Assembly (NCBI GenBank): GCA_922989275.2
Contig: OV277871.1
Location: 33,552,693-33,616,692 of the forward strand
DNA: 64,000 nucleotides
Reading direction: 5' to 3'
From: Gari tellinella
Taxonomy: Eukaryota; Mollusca; Bivalvia; Cardiida; Psammobiidae
The notes under the pieces are model-generated. The model was not told where the DNA came from, did no database searches, and saw only the letters and a list, made by a program, of their open reading frames with translations. Each line of letters opens with the position of its first letter. Position 1 is the stretch's first letter. Position numbers and translations under genes: made by a program. Positions 34,194 through 45,652 of the stretch are shown here, one piece after another.

Positions 34194-35234
34194 TCGCGGG
34201 TCAGCTTATTCTTTGTCAGAATTCTTTGAAACCTTGATTAAATTGAAATATACCATATGGAGAGTGAAAAGTCGTTAAAATAAAACAAATTACAGTGCCG
34301 TTTTTTTCTGACAGGACCTTTTGTCGAGAAAAAGCTCCTTTTTTAATAAACAGGAATATTTTCTTTATAAAATGATAAAACTCAATACTTTCTGTACATT
34401 CAAGTAACCAGTATATAGACTATACGATATTGGGCAAACAAAAGTATTTCATGACATATTTTCTGGAAATATCAATATTTTAAAAAAGTCAAATTCTGAA
34501 AAAGTCAAATTACAAAAAATCTAGCTGTTTAACATACACTACTTTTTCTCTTATTAGAAAGATATAAATTAATTCTACTAGTCACAAAAATTTAATGAAA
34601 ATCTACAGTAGAATTTCGGTCTATACATGATTTCCTGAAATTCTGACAAAACGTTTACACGAACGAGTAACTTCCCTTGAGTTTAACTTTAAAATGCCGT
34701 CAGCTCTAAATAATACCATAAGTCAAACCTGTAATAAGGAACATTGCATACGGTAGCCAGTAGATATTTAAAGGCAGGTGAATGCCTAATGCATAACAAA
34801 AGTAATGCATAAAAGCTCCTTTAGGATCTATCTTTTAGCATTACTTTTGTCCTGTGTTAAGCTGCCATCTGTCACACAGGCTATAAATCCTCACAAATTT
34901 AGCTGTCACTTGACTATACTTGCATATGATATAATTCATTATTAAGTGACTAAACATAGCTTGTCCTTTGATCACCGCGTTATGAATTGACTAGTCACTA
35001 AAATCGGACACTTTATTAAAAATAAAGTTTTGTAGCCAGTGGGAATCGAACCTAGAACCTTTGGATTGCAAGTCAATCACCGTTCCAACTGCACTAACAG
35101 AGAAGACACTGAAACAGATCAAACTTTTCTTTATCTAAATTTTCTACTATGAGCACGTGCCGCAAAGATCAGGTGAAAGTCATCAGCATTTCCGGAACTC
35201 GAGATGCGGGCCGCCCGCTGTCGAACCACCTTAA
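34194..35234. mobile_element. 1.04-kb non-autonomous TTAA element
   Basis: TTAAGGTGGTTCG ... CGAACCACCTTAA inverted ends with TTAA at both edges. No open frame of note. It contains a hairpin near 34775-34865 (AAAAGTAATGCATAAAAG / CTTTTAGCATTACTTTT) and a minus-strand tRNA-like segment at about 35031-35105 with A- and B-box-like words but no good cloverleaf. Confidence 0.7.
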
Positions 35235-35627
35235 CTGTATTTTTTTTTTTTCAATTCTGATTATTTGTATATTAAATTTTATTCTGCAAAATGATTGAAC
35301 TTATTGTACGTATTTTAAGTAGCTACATGATTTTCCTTGATAATTTATTTTCATGCCTCGAAAGAATACTTTGGGGAACATAAGGTAATTGATCTGTGTG
35401 TAAATCCTTCCGTCTGTCTGTCTGCAACTTTTGTTAGGAGCACATTTCATTTACAACAACAGGCAGGGATACCAAATTTGGTGAGCGAGCACATATTGAG
35501 GTGGAAAATTTTATCGTTACATTTCCACATTACTTTGAACTTTATTTGACATAAATCATAAATTGTAGAAAATGTTTGTCTTTCGGCTATGTCCTATAAA
35601 ACATAACTTGGGACTAATGACAATACT
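35235..35627. other. Intergenic, nothing firm
   Basis: A short segment with CCGTCTGTCTGTCTGCAAC...CAGGGATACCAAATTTGGTG resembles transposon sequence often beginning with CCGTCTGT runs, but no ends are seen. Confidence 0.3.
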
Positions 35628-35683
35628 TACTGTGGAGAAGACGTTGTTTTCTGCCGTTTGCAGCTCGTGTATCATTTGCATAT

Positions 35684-35943
35684 GAGCCGTGACATCAGAA
35701 AACCTAACATTTTGCATTGCAAACAGTGTATATCAAGTCTAGCCGCAGTGTCAAAGACGTGGAGCGACTGGTCTTGATCTACACTTTGTGACACTCACGT
35801 GCAAGTAAAACATTTTATGTAGTTGTATTATATTATTATGGTATTTGGCAGTGTATACCAAACTCAAATATAGAGCCTAGGCCCTTGGATGATGTATGAC
35901 AACGGTGCTTGGTCTGTACAATGTTCAACCTTTGGCACGGCTC
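35684..35943. mobile_element. MITE family L, copy 1
   Basis: GAGCCGTGACATCAGAAAAC ... TTTGGCACGGCTC ends. Core hairpin at about 35718-35790 with arm GTGTATATCAAG / CTTGATCTACAC. A family B left end (ACTGTGGAGAAGACGTTGTT) precedes it at 35628. Confidence 0.7.
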
Positions 35944-36419
35944 AAGTCTACGCTTCAGTTTTAGAGACAAACAAAACTCGTAATAGTCTAAACGTCTGAA
36001 ACGCGAACTTGTCCGACCCGCAGGGGTCTATACCGCTTTTTAGTTCCTACAATCACATGTACTATATAAATACTAACTTTCTGAACGGACATTTGTACAC
36101 CACAAGTACAAAAAAGTATGTAACTCTATCAATTTACATGATATGCTCAGAATTATTTCGACTATTGAATGCCAATATATATTTCTACTAATTAGATAGT
36201 ATACTCTTCTAACATGCTTTTTTGCATTTCGACAACTCAAACGATTTTCTCCAAAGTTGGCGTGTTTTTTGGGATCATCGACCATCATTCATCCACCCGG
36301 GTCTCACTATTTCACAGCGATAACCTGGCGATGAACAATTCAAAACATGGCATGATTCAATAAAACAACCCAAATGCTAACAGTAACCTCTATTAGTTTT
36401 GCAGTCCTCTGCGTCAAAG

Positions 36420-37536
36420 TGGTGTATTCAAAGCTTGAATATAGAAAATACCAAGCTTGCAATATAAGTACGTATGACTTTTCAACACTATATACTACCT
36501 TACCTCATAATCTAATAAAAGATAAACTCATACAACTTAGTGAAAAGACTTTTGCCAGAGAAAGGAACCTTTTTCTGGCGTGTAATACTGATCGTGCATT
36601 TTTTACAAATGACACGGTTAAGCATTACACTATGTGGACTTGCACCGATGTCTGTGAATCACTATCATTTCTTCTGGATAATATTTATGTACGTTTTGGG
36701 AGTACCATATATACCGCCAAGTGATTGGTATCCCTATGGGTACAAACTGTGCGCCCCTTGTCGCAGACCTATTTTTGTACTGTTATGAGAGGGACTTTAT
36801 GCTAAGTCTAAAACCTGATACACAGGCAGATATGATCGAAGCCTTTAACAATACATCGCGCTATCTAGATGATATTTTTAATATAGACAACCCATTTTTT
36901 GATACGTTGTTTCCTTTTATTTACCCAAAAGAACTACGCCTTAATAAAACAAACGAGTCAAATTTGTCGGCACCATTTTTAGATTTGGATCTTTTAATAA
37001 ATAACGGAATTGTTTCTTCTAAGATTTACGATAAACGAGATGATTTTGATTTTAGTATTGTAAATTATCCTCATCTAGATGGCGATGTTGCCCGTTCCAC
37101 ATCTTACGGGGTTTATATTTCAGAACTTATTCGCTTTGCTAGGGCCTGTACCTCTGTTGAGGACTTCCACATTCGTAATAAAACTATTACTGAAAAGCTT
37201 CTTAAACAGGGGTACAGATTTCATAAACTTCGTAAAACATTTTCTAAATTCTTTTATAGAAATCTTCCTCTCATTAACAAGTATAAATGTTACTTAAAGT
37301 CTTTTCTGCGGCACGGTATTTCACATCCGGAGTTTTATGGTGATGTGATTTACAGACTTCGTAAGATTCTTGGACATATACACTTTCAAAACCTATTTGT
37401 GAAACGTATTAGATTTTTCCTCAAAAAAGATTATGATCCAACTATATTGCTGCGCACTTCACGTTTAGTTATCGATCAATCTACAATTGATAACTATGCT
37501 TTCCTCTTTGGTTGTGCGACGACAGACAGGGCTTAG
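36420..37536 (+). mobile_element. Penelope-like element, reverse transcriptase remnant
   Basis: A frame beginning before STYDFSTLYTTLPHNLI (RT motif with the Asp of YDF; near 36463) runs to about 36715. It then shifts frame and continues as a 271-codon frame from GIPMGTNCAPLVADLFLY through YLDDI (36862-36876), the catalytic Asp pair, to a thumb-like region ending at TAG/TAA near 37534. IPMGTNCAPLVADLFLY and YLDD fit the Penelope-like or closely related RT group common in marine invertebrates. The N-terminal part is missing, as is any GIY-YIG endonuclease. One frameshift and the lost 5' part make it inactive, yet the second frame is intact over 816 nt, so it is fairly young. Confidence 0.75.
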
Positions 37537-38060
37537 CACTACATGATGATGTATCTCTAAAACCGTCCTTAACCGGGGGAGTTATTTCGGATTTTCGTGC
37601 TTTGTTTGTTTCTTTCCCTCTCTGTCGTACCCTGAACCCTTCCATGTCTTACAGTTACTCGTAACTACAGACTAGTCGCTTGAGTACAATTTGACCGTTG
37701 CCATAGTGGGTTATTTTTAACACATGGTTGAATGTTTAATTCTTTCCCATGTTACTAATGATCTTGTCATAGAATTTTTGTTAGATGTTTTACATGTATT
37801 TACTTACTGTGCTGGCGGTCTTTTTGATTGTGAGGTTGTGGAACAGGGTTTATATTTTATGTACACTGTTCGTCTTTATAGGAGAATATAGGAGATAAGA
37901 GTGAGGTTGGGCGCCCCTAAACCCAGGTTTAACCCCCCAGGGGTAGTTAATGGTTGATTTATAATCAATTATTGATTGCTGCTGACCGTACCAAGGCGGG
38001 CTCCTATGCTCACTTTGCTTTATGTTTGTCTTGCGTGTTGTTTTCTATTTAGTGTGTAGA
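37537..38060 (+). other. Probable 3' region of the Penelope-like element
   Basis: No open frame. GGGCTCCTATGCTCAC and a (TG)n tract follow. It may be the 3' UTR of the element; the boundary is not visible. Confidence 0.3.
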
Positions 38061-38071
38061 TGAAGGAGTGG

Positions 38072-38075
38072 GATT

Positions 38076-38112
<37 letters not shown>
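38072..38112. repeat. (GT)n microsatellite
   Basis: About 20 GT units with a few interruptions. Confidence 0.9.
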
Positions 38113-38116
<4 letters not shown>

Positions 38117-38344
38117 TTTGTTATGGTATGACTGTGTGTGTGTTCTGCTTGAAAGGTGGGTGTATTGTTTGTGTTGCGTTTCCTGCTTGAGTCTTTCGTA
38201 TTTAATTGTAAAATTAACGATATTTCTGTCGCGGAAGCTGCCATTTTGCGTGACGTTACAAAATCCGATGTAACAAATTACCCAAAACCACAAACTATTA
38301 CAAACCACAAAACACAGAAATCCCTTCTTAAAACATGTTGACTA

Positions 38345-38580
38345 CAGTGCTCTCTCTCTACAACAACAACCAATAGAAAACAAAGATTGCTTGTGTTGTT
38401 CTGAATGAGTTGTTGTATGGAGGGAAAATTAAGACTTGACTTATATTTACAATCAGCTTAATCCAGATCAAACGCGTCTGATCTGGATTCAATCTTTTTT
38501 TTCTACTCGTCCTTATATTCCTTCTATCAAAATTCTACTAATATGTAACGTAAAGGACACCAACGACAGACGACTACGGT
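38345..38580. mobile_element. MITE family C fragment
   Basis: TACAGTGCTCTCTCTCTACA through a shortened core-1 hairpin (CAGATCAAACGCGTCTGATC) at about 38455-38495. Confidence 0.6.
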
Positions 38581-39365
38581 AAATTCCGATTGTAACAGAA
38601 TGTGTTTCCGCCCCCAAAGTTGAAATGCAAAAGTCATCATTGTAACTCCGCCCTGCCAGGTCAACACAATCGGCCTATACGAGTTTTCAAACAGTGACAA
38701 CCCCGATCAAAGCCTTCACTTTTTCTTATAGGATATGTTTGAAGTGAATCTGTACTCATTTAATGGGGAATACTATTATTTTTTATTTAGTTAGCCAATT
38801 ATAGACCTTTAGTCAGGCAAAATTGCGGCCGGTGCATGCGCATTAAGGTCGGCAAAGAAACACCGTTTGTCGAACCAATGACAACTGAACATGGTCCTTC
38901 AAATGACTTCACTTTAGTCGAACCAACCAGTGTTCAGTTGGATCTATAGTCACTAGAGACGTCTATAGACCGGATTATAGTTCCACGTGAAGTCGCTCAT
39001 AATAGTTCACGTGATAGATGTTCATGCTGGGTGGAGTATTTTATATGAATATTCAAAACAGAAGGAGAGTTACAACGATCAATTTCTTCAATAATCTAGA
39101 AGTAAATCACGTGGCAATTATGGATGAAATTCCTGATACACTGAAAGATTATCCATCATTTTTCCTAACATCAATATTTCATTATAAACCATTATAAAGA
39201 TTGGCAAAACAGATACGATTATCGAAAAATGGCTTTTGTGAAAACTCTTTTTATATAAATGATTCAATTTCAATTTCATACGGAATTGTAGTCTGCTACA
39301 AATTATGTCAACTGCCAGCATACCAAAAATTTGTTTTTATGCTTTTTGAAATGAAGAAACATTGA
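38581..39365. other. Intergenic, no gene seen
   Basis: Contains short mirrored words around 38795-38960 (ATAGACCTTTAGTC / GACGTCTATAGACC; CAACTGAACA / TGTTCAGTTG), probably another decayed MITE. No coding signal. Confidence 0.4.
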
Positions 39366-39367
39366 AA

Positions 39368-39612
39368 GAGAGTGTCAAATAGTTTCAATCCAGATCAGAC
39401 GCCGCGTTGCGCGGCGTCTGATCTGGATCTAAACTATTTGCTAAGTCTAGCAAAGTCGCGACGTGTTAACCTTTCTCTCCCATTATGTTTGCAAAACCGT
39501 CGTCTGCTTTTATGTATACAATTCAAAATGTCAGGTTTTTTGTTTTTATTTCGAAACATATTTACGTTAAATGTCAAACATACTTAATCCTGATCAGACA
39601 CCGCGAAATGCA
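39368..39612. mobile_element. Two partial family A MITEs
   Basis: First, a fully paired core-1 hairpin at 39372-39441 with right end reaching TTAA at 39468. Second, a left half from TTAACCTTTCTCTCCC to ATCCTGATCAGACACCGCG, ending at the hairpin tip. Confidence 0.65.
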
Positions 39613-39709
39613 GAAAGTATTTGATAACTCTTAAGTCGCGTTTAAAACGTATTTTTTCTCTAACTATGGATGAATGAGTAGGGTTTTACGGTTCTACGAT
39701 ATTAAATAG

Positions 39710-40070
39710 GTAATTAGGCGCCAATGAATGATGAAATGGTATGATGGTGATTAGGGATTACTTTTCATAAAGTGCTCGGCTAAACGCATTCACTGTAAAG
39801 CAGCACATGGGATCAACATAACTAATATGCCTTCCTTTTGGTTCTTAGCTGAGGAGAAGAATGGATAAGTTGGGTTCGCACAACTGTGACACAAAATAGG
39901 CTATATAGCGCCGATGAACGATGAAGGATGATGGGATGAGATGAAGATGATTTAAGGAAGATGATTTCGGCTAATCGCATCATGCTCTAGTTGCAGAGCA
40001 GCGCAAGGGATCAAAACGACCGACCTAGCTTCCTTTTATTTCTTGTCAGAGGGGATAATCTCGGTCTTAG
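39710..40070. repeat. Two imperfect direct repeats of about 190 bp
   Basis: GGCGCCAATGAATGATGAA ... CGGCTAAACGCAT...CTTCCTTTTGGTTCTTAGCTGAGGAG recurs as AGCGCCGATGAACGATGAAG ... CGGCTAATCGCAT...CTTCCTTTTATTTCTTGTCAGAGG. Confidence 0.6.
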
Positions 40071-40331
40071 AAACAGAAACCTCCCCTATGACAATTAAGA
40101 CCCAGAACCATGACAAAGTAGGAATGTTTCTTGGGCTCGGCAGAGAAAATGATCTCGGTAAAAAAAAAAGAGAAAAGGACCAAATATATATTTTATACAT
40201 TGTAACCTAGCGATGTGTTTATTCGTCCTTTCTAATCAGTATCCCTGTGAACATTACATTTTCCGATGCCAAAAGTGTAAACCCAAATCAGGAAGCTGAT
40301 CAAGGTCTTTTCGGTTTGTCGTTTTCCTATA

Positions 40332-40676
40332 TACAGCGCTTCTTCTCTGCAACGACGCCCAGTGGGAAACAAACATTATGTGCGTTGTTCGGAGGGAGTC
40401 ATTAGAGGACGGGTAATTAGCTGACACTTGCAAACAGCTTTAATCGAGATCAGACGCCGCATTACGCTGCGTCTGATCTTGATTCAAGCTGTTTATCATC
40501 GTCATTAAGTTTTTTCTGTCAAAATGTTCAATACGTATCTTTGAGAAGAACAGCAGACGACTACTTTAAGCAGACGACATTGAAGCTATGAATAGGTTCG
40601 ACATAAATGTCTGTTTTGGGAATCAGCGTCTAGGGTCGTTGTAAGGAGGGATTCGTTGTTGGGAGGGAGTACTGTA
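40332..40676. mobile_element. MITE family C
   Basis: TACAGCGCTTCTTCTCTGCA ... GTTGGGAGGGAGTACTGTA; core-1 hairpin at 40431-40495 in the C arm form. Confidence 0.75.
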
Positions 40677-40849
40677 TTGTAAAAACAAGCTTGAATAATA
40701 ACAAAAGGATACGAATTGAATTAATAAGAAACTAGAATTGTCTATTTTTAAAATGTTTCAGGGATGAAAGTTACAAGACGAAATATTGTACAAGAGTTTA
40801 CGCAATGTCCACAATTTGTAAAACATATAGGTCCTGTCTGGAGTTATCT

Positions 40850-41050
40850 TGTTGCCAGGGCTCAAGATAGCAGGGTGTAAACTGACCAATTCCAACATGT
40901 TCTCACTCACTTCAGCACCAAATCTTATAGTGTGACTATCCATTAGAATCGGTCGTCTCGAAGGGTCAATTTTAATGGGTATGACGCCATAGGGTTTAAT
41001 GTAGAAATAACCATTTTTGTTTTTGAAATACTTGCCTTATCTTGAGCTTT
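40850..41050. mobile_element. MITE family I, copy 2
   Basis: CAGGGCTCAAGATAGCAGGG ... TACTTGCCTTATCTTGAGC; shares AACATGTTCTCACTCACTTC with 3918-4108. Confidence 0.55.
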
Positions 41051-41239
41051 GGTTGCATTGGGAATCATTTACATACTGAACCCTAGCGACGAGTAAATTC
41101 GTCATTAACAAATCATATACCTGTCAATAGTATACTTGTATAAACACTTCTCTTAAGACACAGTTTGCAAAATATATAATCTCTGTCAATGTCTATCTCA
41201 TGAGATTACAACTGGACACCGGAAATTTGATAGGGTTCT

Positions 41240-42725
41240 TTTTTATATATACTGTAGTGGCATACAAACATATTTCTCAGGCTCTATCATATTGGTACTT
41301 TTAAATAGATTGTATGATAATACTGTGCCCGACTTATTTATAAACGAGAAAGAACTTTGCAAGCTATTGTCTTCCAGTCTTTCTCTGAACAGTTCCAGAA
41401 ACAACGCATGATTCCCTTCACCTGTAGTCCGTGCATATCCAAAACCATATTTGAATAAAAGATGCTTTACTTTTGTTTCCCAAGTGTTTCTTCCAGCTTT
41501 ATCCAAGAAGCGCAACATCAAATAACATTGTCTTGGAACTTTTTGATTTGGCATTTCTGTACGTCTCATACAATATTTGACACATTTTGTCATATAATAA
41601 CAATACAAAGGATAACGGTTACACTCAGCAAGAGCAAACACATTTGACACATTTTGATTTAAACATACGATTCTTTTACAAAATTTGACATGTACAATCT
41701 CAATTTGTTGACATTATTCATAGCCCCATGTTTTAGCACAGAAAGTAAGAATAGGACTTATCATAGAGTCACACAATTTCAAGGAGTCCTGGTGGTGGAA
41801 GAAACAAAAGCGCTTTTGTAAATTGAAAATGGAAAACATAGCCTTTATTGCTTGTAATGCAAGGACTACTTTGTGTCCATTTCAGCATTGTTGTGAAATA
41901 AGTATCAAGATATTTATAATATGGAACAACCTCTATTGGTGTATTTTCGTTATACTATTTCTCGTATGATACCGCTATTTCGAAATACCATGATTTTAGA
42001 TATTTCAAAATTGGCGTTCATACCAATAGCCTTACAGAATTACCTGAAAGCATTAATCTTGCACTGAAGACTAACCACCGTATCTGAGACTGCCGAAATA
42101 TCAACAGCAAACATAAAAGCATGAATCTCTTCCACTGAATCGGGTATGTAAATTCCACGACCACATGACACCATAAAAAATCATACAAGGTCGTTGATAA
42201 AAAAAAAGAATATTATCGGTGAACTCACACATCCTTGTTTTGTTCCAATGTCATACTTAAAAGAACTCGGTTAAGCCTTTTGTAGTTTTGACACATGATT
42301 TTAATTTGCTGAACATTGATTTAAACACAGATAAAAATCTTCCATTTTGACTTACACCCTTTCGTATCAAGCTATTCCAGAGACAAGCATGTGATCAATT
42401 GTCAAACGCTTTCAAAAAATCTCTGTAAAACATATGTAAAATCTTCCACGGCGTTTGCTGATGTATTTTAGAATAAGTGACTGCAAATTAAAAACATAAT
42501 CGATAGTACTATAGCCCCACCTAAATCCAGCTTGGCATTCATCAATAACTTCATTAGTATCTGCCCAATAGGTTAATCTCTTACTTAGAACATTTATGAA
42601 AATCTTACTGATATATTTCAAAAAGGATATTGCCCTGTAATTGTTTGGATCATTTCTGTTCCCTTTTTTCCACTGGGGTTATTTTACTTTCGCTCCACTC
42701 TGCCGGAAAAGCACCAGAGTTAAGG
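41240..42725 (-). mobile_element. Degenerate LINE reverse transcriptase, catalytic motif mutated
   Basis: Minus strand. From the 5' side: SESKITPV near 42690; QAGFRWGYSTIDYVFNLQSL (42412-42621), which fits the RT fingers; GTKQGCVSSPIIF near 42190-42245; then EEIHAFMFAVDISAVSDT near 42080-42130, where the usual FADD reads FAVD, so one catalytic Asp is replaced by Val. The 135-codon frame 41243-41650 (YPLYCYYMTKCVKY ... RQCYLMLRFLDKAG ... LEPEKYV-like) is the conserved C-terminal tail. Several frameshifts and stops separate the blocks. No endonuclease domain is present, so it is 5'-truncated. Likely of the CR1/RTE/Jockey kind; clade not resolved. A dead element 0.5 kb upstream of gene 2. Confidence 0.75.
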
Positions 42726-42744
42726 ACTTGATTGTATAATCAGT

Positions 42745-42808
42745 GGAAGGCGTTGTTGTAAAGAGAGTGTCGTTGTTAGGAGGGCCGTTGTAGGGAGGAA
42801 GCACTGTA
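42745..42808. mobile_element. MITE family C right end
   Basis: GGCGTTGTTGTAAAGAGAGT ... GTAGGGAGGAAGCACTGTA only. Confidence 0.6.
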
Positions 42809-42959
42809 TATATCAATCCAGTGTGATAAATGTTGAAGTCAGTGTTCGTTGAACCATATCATATCATACTATCTATCTACCAATAATGTTGAATTACGAA
42901 AGCACTTAACCGTAAAGGCGGCTGGAGGTGGACGAACAAAATAAGACCCAGCAATACTG

Positions 42960-43195
42960 GTTGGAATAAGACAATTGCTTTGTTACTACAATAAAAAATG
43001 TCATTGTAAACAGTTTGACACCAGATCAGACATCGAGTAAGTCGGAGTACGCTACGACTCCGAACTAATTATAGACCATATTTATAAAAAATCATCAACT
43101 GTTTGAAAAGTTTTATTTTCTGCATTGTAATGCGTTGTTTTTTGTTTGCATTTTAATCTTTACCAGAAGGAATAACAGATTTTCGCCACTGTGTC
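42960..43195. mobile_element. MITE family B remnant just upstream of gene 2 start
   Basis: Decayed core-1 arms (AACAGTTTGACACCAGATC near 43009) and right end AGATTTTCGCCACTGTGT at about 43180-43195, 20 bp before the start codon. It would form most of the proximal promoter or 5' UTR. Confidence 0.5.
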
Positions 43196-43215
43196 TTTTT
43201 TTACCAGTAATAACT

Positions 43216-43551
43216 ATGAAACTTTTACCAGCAAGGATGTCTATGGTTCTTACCATATTCAGTGTCGCATGCGCATTTAGCTCAACTTTGGCAATTGTTC
43301 CCGTCAGTAAATGGAAAAGGTGTTCGCCATTGCATACCAAGTTGAGATCGTTTTGGGGAATATCATTACGCAGATGCGAAATAAAATGTGGAAAGAGGTC
43401 AAATTGTGCCTCCCTGAATTATGAGACTACGAGAAAAATATGCCATCTTCTATCCACGGTAACCTGGAAAACCGACGGTACGGCAATATACGACATGACA
43501 ACACAACGGGCATGTTTTAATGTGCAAAAATCTGATCTCCCAGCAAGAATG
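43216..43551 (+). CDS. Gene 2, first exon: signal peptide and PAN/apple-like domain
   Basis: Start ATG at 43216, chosen because the residues that follow (MKLLPARMSMVLTIFSVACA, then FSSTLA) form a signal peptide; a second Met at residue 10 is possible. After cleavage, six cysteines at residues 36, 54, 58, 64, 76 and 100 fit PAN/apple spacing: WGISLRRCEIKC, x5, C-A-S-L-N-Y, x6, C-H-L-L. PAN domains bind protein or sugar ligands outside the cell. The exon probably ends at 43551 with a GC donor (ATG|GCAAGT), phase 0, which matches the phase 0 microexon at 50651. No GT donor nearby gives this phase. Downstream intron sequence is a MITE. A PAN exon is expected upstream of gene 1 outside the window. 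Confidence 0.65.
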
Positions 43552-43639
43552 GCAAGTATTAGTTTCATATTTATGATTGTCCAATTATGGACTGACATTT
43601 TACTCGTCATTTGCTATGATATCGACTTCACACTTTTCC

Positions 43640-43852
43640 CCATAGAAGCGCCTTTTAGCACATTTAATTTATAAATCCACAGAAGAAAATAGTTCCAAAT
43701 TTTACAGCATTGAAAACGAATTACATGTATAAGAAATATTTTGTCAATCCTAGCAGATGATAGCTTAAAGCAGGCTGAAAGGGAAGCAGAATGCGCCTTA
43801 AGGCGCATTCTGCATTACTTTCAAGCTGTTTTAGTGGTCACCTATTTTTATC
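43640..43852. mobile_element. MITE family E, left part (split by insertion)
   Basis: Core-2 hairpin at 43757-43833 (AGCTTAAAGCAGGCTGAAAG; GAATGCGCC-TTAA-GGCGCATTC tip). The sequence stops at CACCTATTTTTA and resumes after 45489 with TCTAGAAACAGGCTATTGGG. Confidence 0.7.
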
Positions 43853-45489
43853 CCCTGCCGAAAGGCAGAGGGATACTGTTTTAGGTCTGTCCGTCCGGCT
43901 GTCCGTCCGTCTGTCCGTCCGAGCGCACGAAAGGTCCTTTGTTGGGTAGGGAGAACAATAGATTCCATTCATTCCGTGATTGCCCTATTGTTATTGTTGG
44001 GTATTTTAGTGTACTGTTGGGTACTTTTAAACAAAAAATATACCCAACAAATGTCCAACTGTGAGAACGTCCGTGCGTCCGTCCGTCCGTCACGTTGTCC
44101 GTCCGCAACTGTATCTCCGAAACCGAAAAACAGATTGGATGAAACTTGGTATACTTATTTGTCATCATAGGAGCACCGTGGGAAATCAAATTTTTTTCAG
44201 AAAATTTCAGGAATTTATGAGTTATCAGCCCTTTTTGTGTTAAAAATGCAATATTTAACAGTTTTTACACTCTAGCAACTACAGTATTCAACATATTTTG
44301 TTTATACTTGTACACAATGTCTATAAGTACAAGTTCTTGCAGGTGTGCAATTATTGTAAAAAAAAGGATACTTGTGACCAGAGTTATCTGCCCTTGATGT
44401 ACTTAGAAATGCTAGAAAATGCTTTATTTTGATATATTTTACATACTAGAGCCTATAAATATGCATGGATTTTGAAAAAACTTTCTTGAATTATGTATGG
44501 CTATTAGTTTTCAAATGAATTTGATTATTGTTGAAAACGAAAAAATTAGTCATGAGTTATCTGCCCTTGATAAGTAAAAAAGGCCATATTTCACTGTTTT
44601 TACTCTCTGGCAACTACAATTATGAATGGATTTAAATGATACTTGCACACAATGTCTATAAGTAAAAGTTCTTGAAGATGTGCTATTATTGTCAAAAAAG
44701 GATACTTGTGGCAAGAGTTATCTGCCCTTGATGTACTTAGAAATGCTAAAATATGCTTTATTTTAATATTGTTTACATCCTAGTATCTATAGATATGCAT
44801 GGATTTTGATAAAAACAATTCTTAAACTATGTATGGCTATTAGTTTTCAAATAATTGTTATCATTTTTGAAAACGGAGAAACTAGTCAACAGTTATCTGC
44901 CCTTGATGAGTCGAAAAAAAACATATTTAACAGTTGTTACCATCTAGAAACTACAGTCTTTAATGGATTTTGATTTAACTTACACACGATGTATATAAAT
45001 ATAAGGGTTGCAATTATTGTCAAAAAAGGATACTTTTGTGGCAAGAGTTATCTGCCCTTTATGTACTTAGTAATGCTCAACATGGCTTTATTGTTTACAT
45101 GCTATTGTGTACAAATGTGAATGGATTTTGAAAAAAATACTCTGCCCTTGATGAGTTGAAAATGTGTTTACACTCTAGTAAATTCTACAGTTCTGAATTT
45201 TTTTCAATAATACTTGCACACAATTATAAATTCTTGAAAGTGTTTAATTACTGTTGAATTTCAATCAAGAGTTACCTGCCCCTGTCATACTTAGATTTAT
45301 AATGCTACAAACGGCTTTATTGTTTGTATTGTTTAGGCTTGAACATGTACAAAATTGAATGGATTTATAAAACTTTGTAAAAAGCTTTTCAATGTTGATC
45401 TTTAAAGACAGGTGATCACCATTTGCCCCTTCCTCCCACATTAAAGTTTGCCACTTTCTTCTGGACAATCGCTGCGGCAGGGGATATCA
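43853..45489. mobile_element. 1.6-kb element with ATCCCCTGCCG ends, inserted in a family E MITE
   Basis: ATCCCCTGCCG at the left and CGGCAGGGGAT at the right are inverted. A (TCCG)n run (43889-43925) and a second one (44068-44105) lie near the left end. The interior holds three tandem units of about 332 bp (44230-45250), each with GAGTTATCTGCCCTTGATG twice. No transposase. Confidence 0.7.
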
Positions 45490-45560
45490 GCTCTAAGGTG
45501 CTTGTTAAATCTAGAAACAGGCTATTGGGTGAAGTGATAAATAACTGTCTGTACTTAGTG
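45490..45560. mobile_element. MITE family E, right part (split by insertion)
   Basis: TCTAGAAACAGGCTATTGGGT is the usual right end of family E. Confidence 0.55.
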
Positions 45561-45652
45561 AACAAATTTGAACTGGTTGCAATTTTTTATCGACAATAAC
45601 GTTGCTATATGTTTTTTCAATTTCAGAGGCCTTCCATAAATAGGGAAAAAAT

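Noticed and set aside
35031..35105. Minus-strand tRNA-like sequence with A- and B-box-like words
   Set aside because: Anticodon, T and acceptor stems do not pair; it lies within a transposon and is at most a tRNA-derived relic.
38045..38308. 87-codon frame with His/Thr repeats
   Set aside because: Translation of the GT microsatellite.
43881..44243. Frames with Arg/Pro/Ser repeats (VRPSVRP type)
   Set aside because: Translation of the (TCCG)n run at the left end of a transposon.
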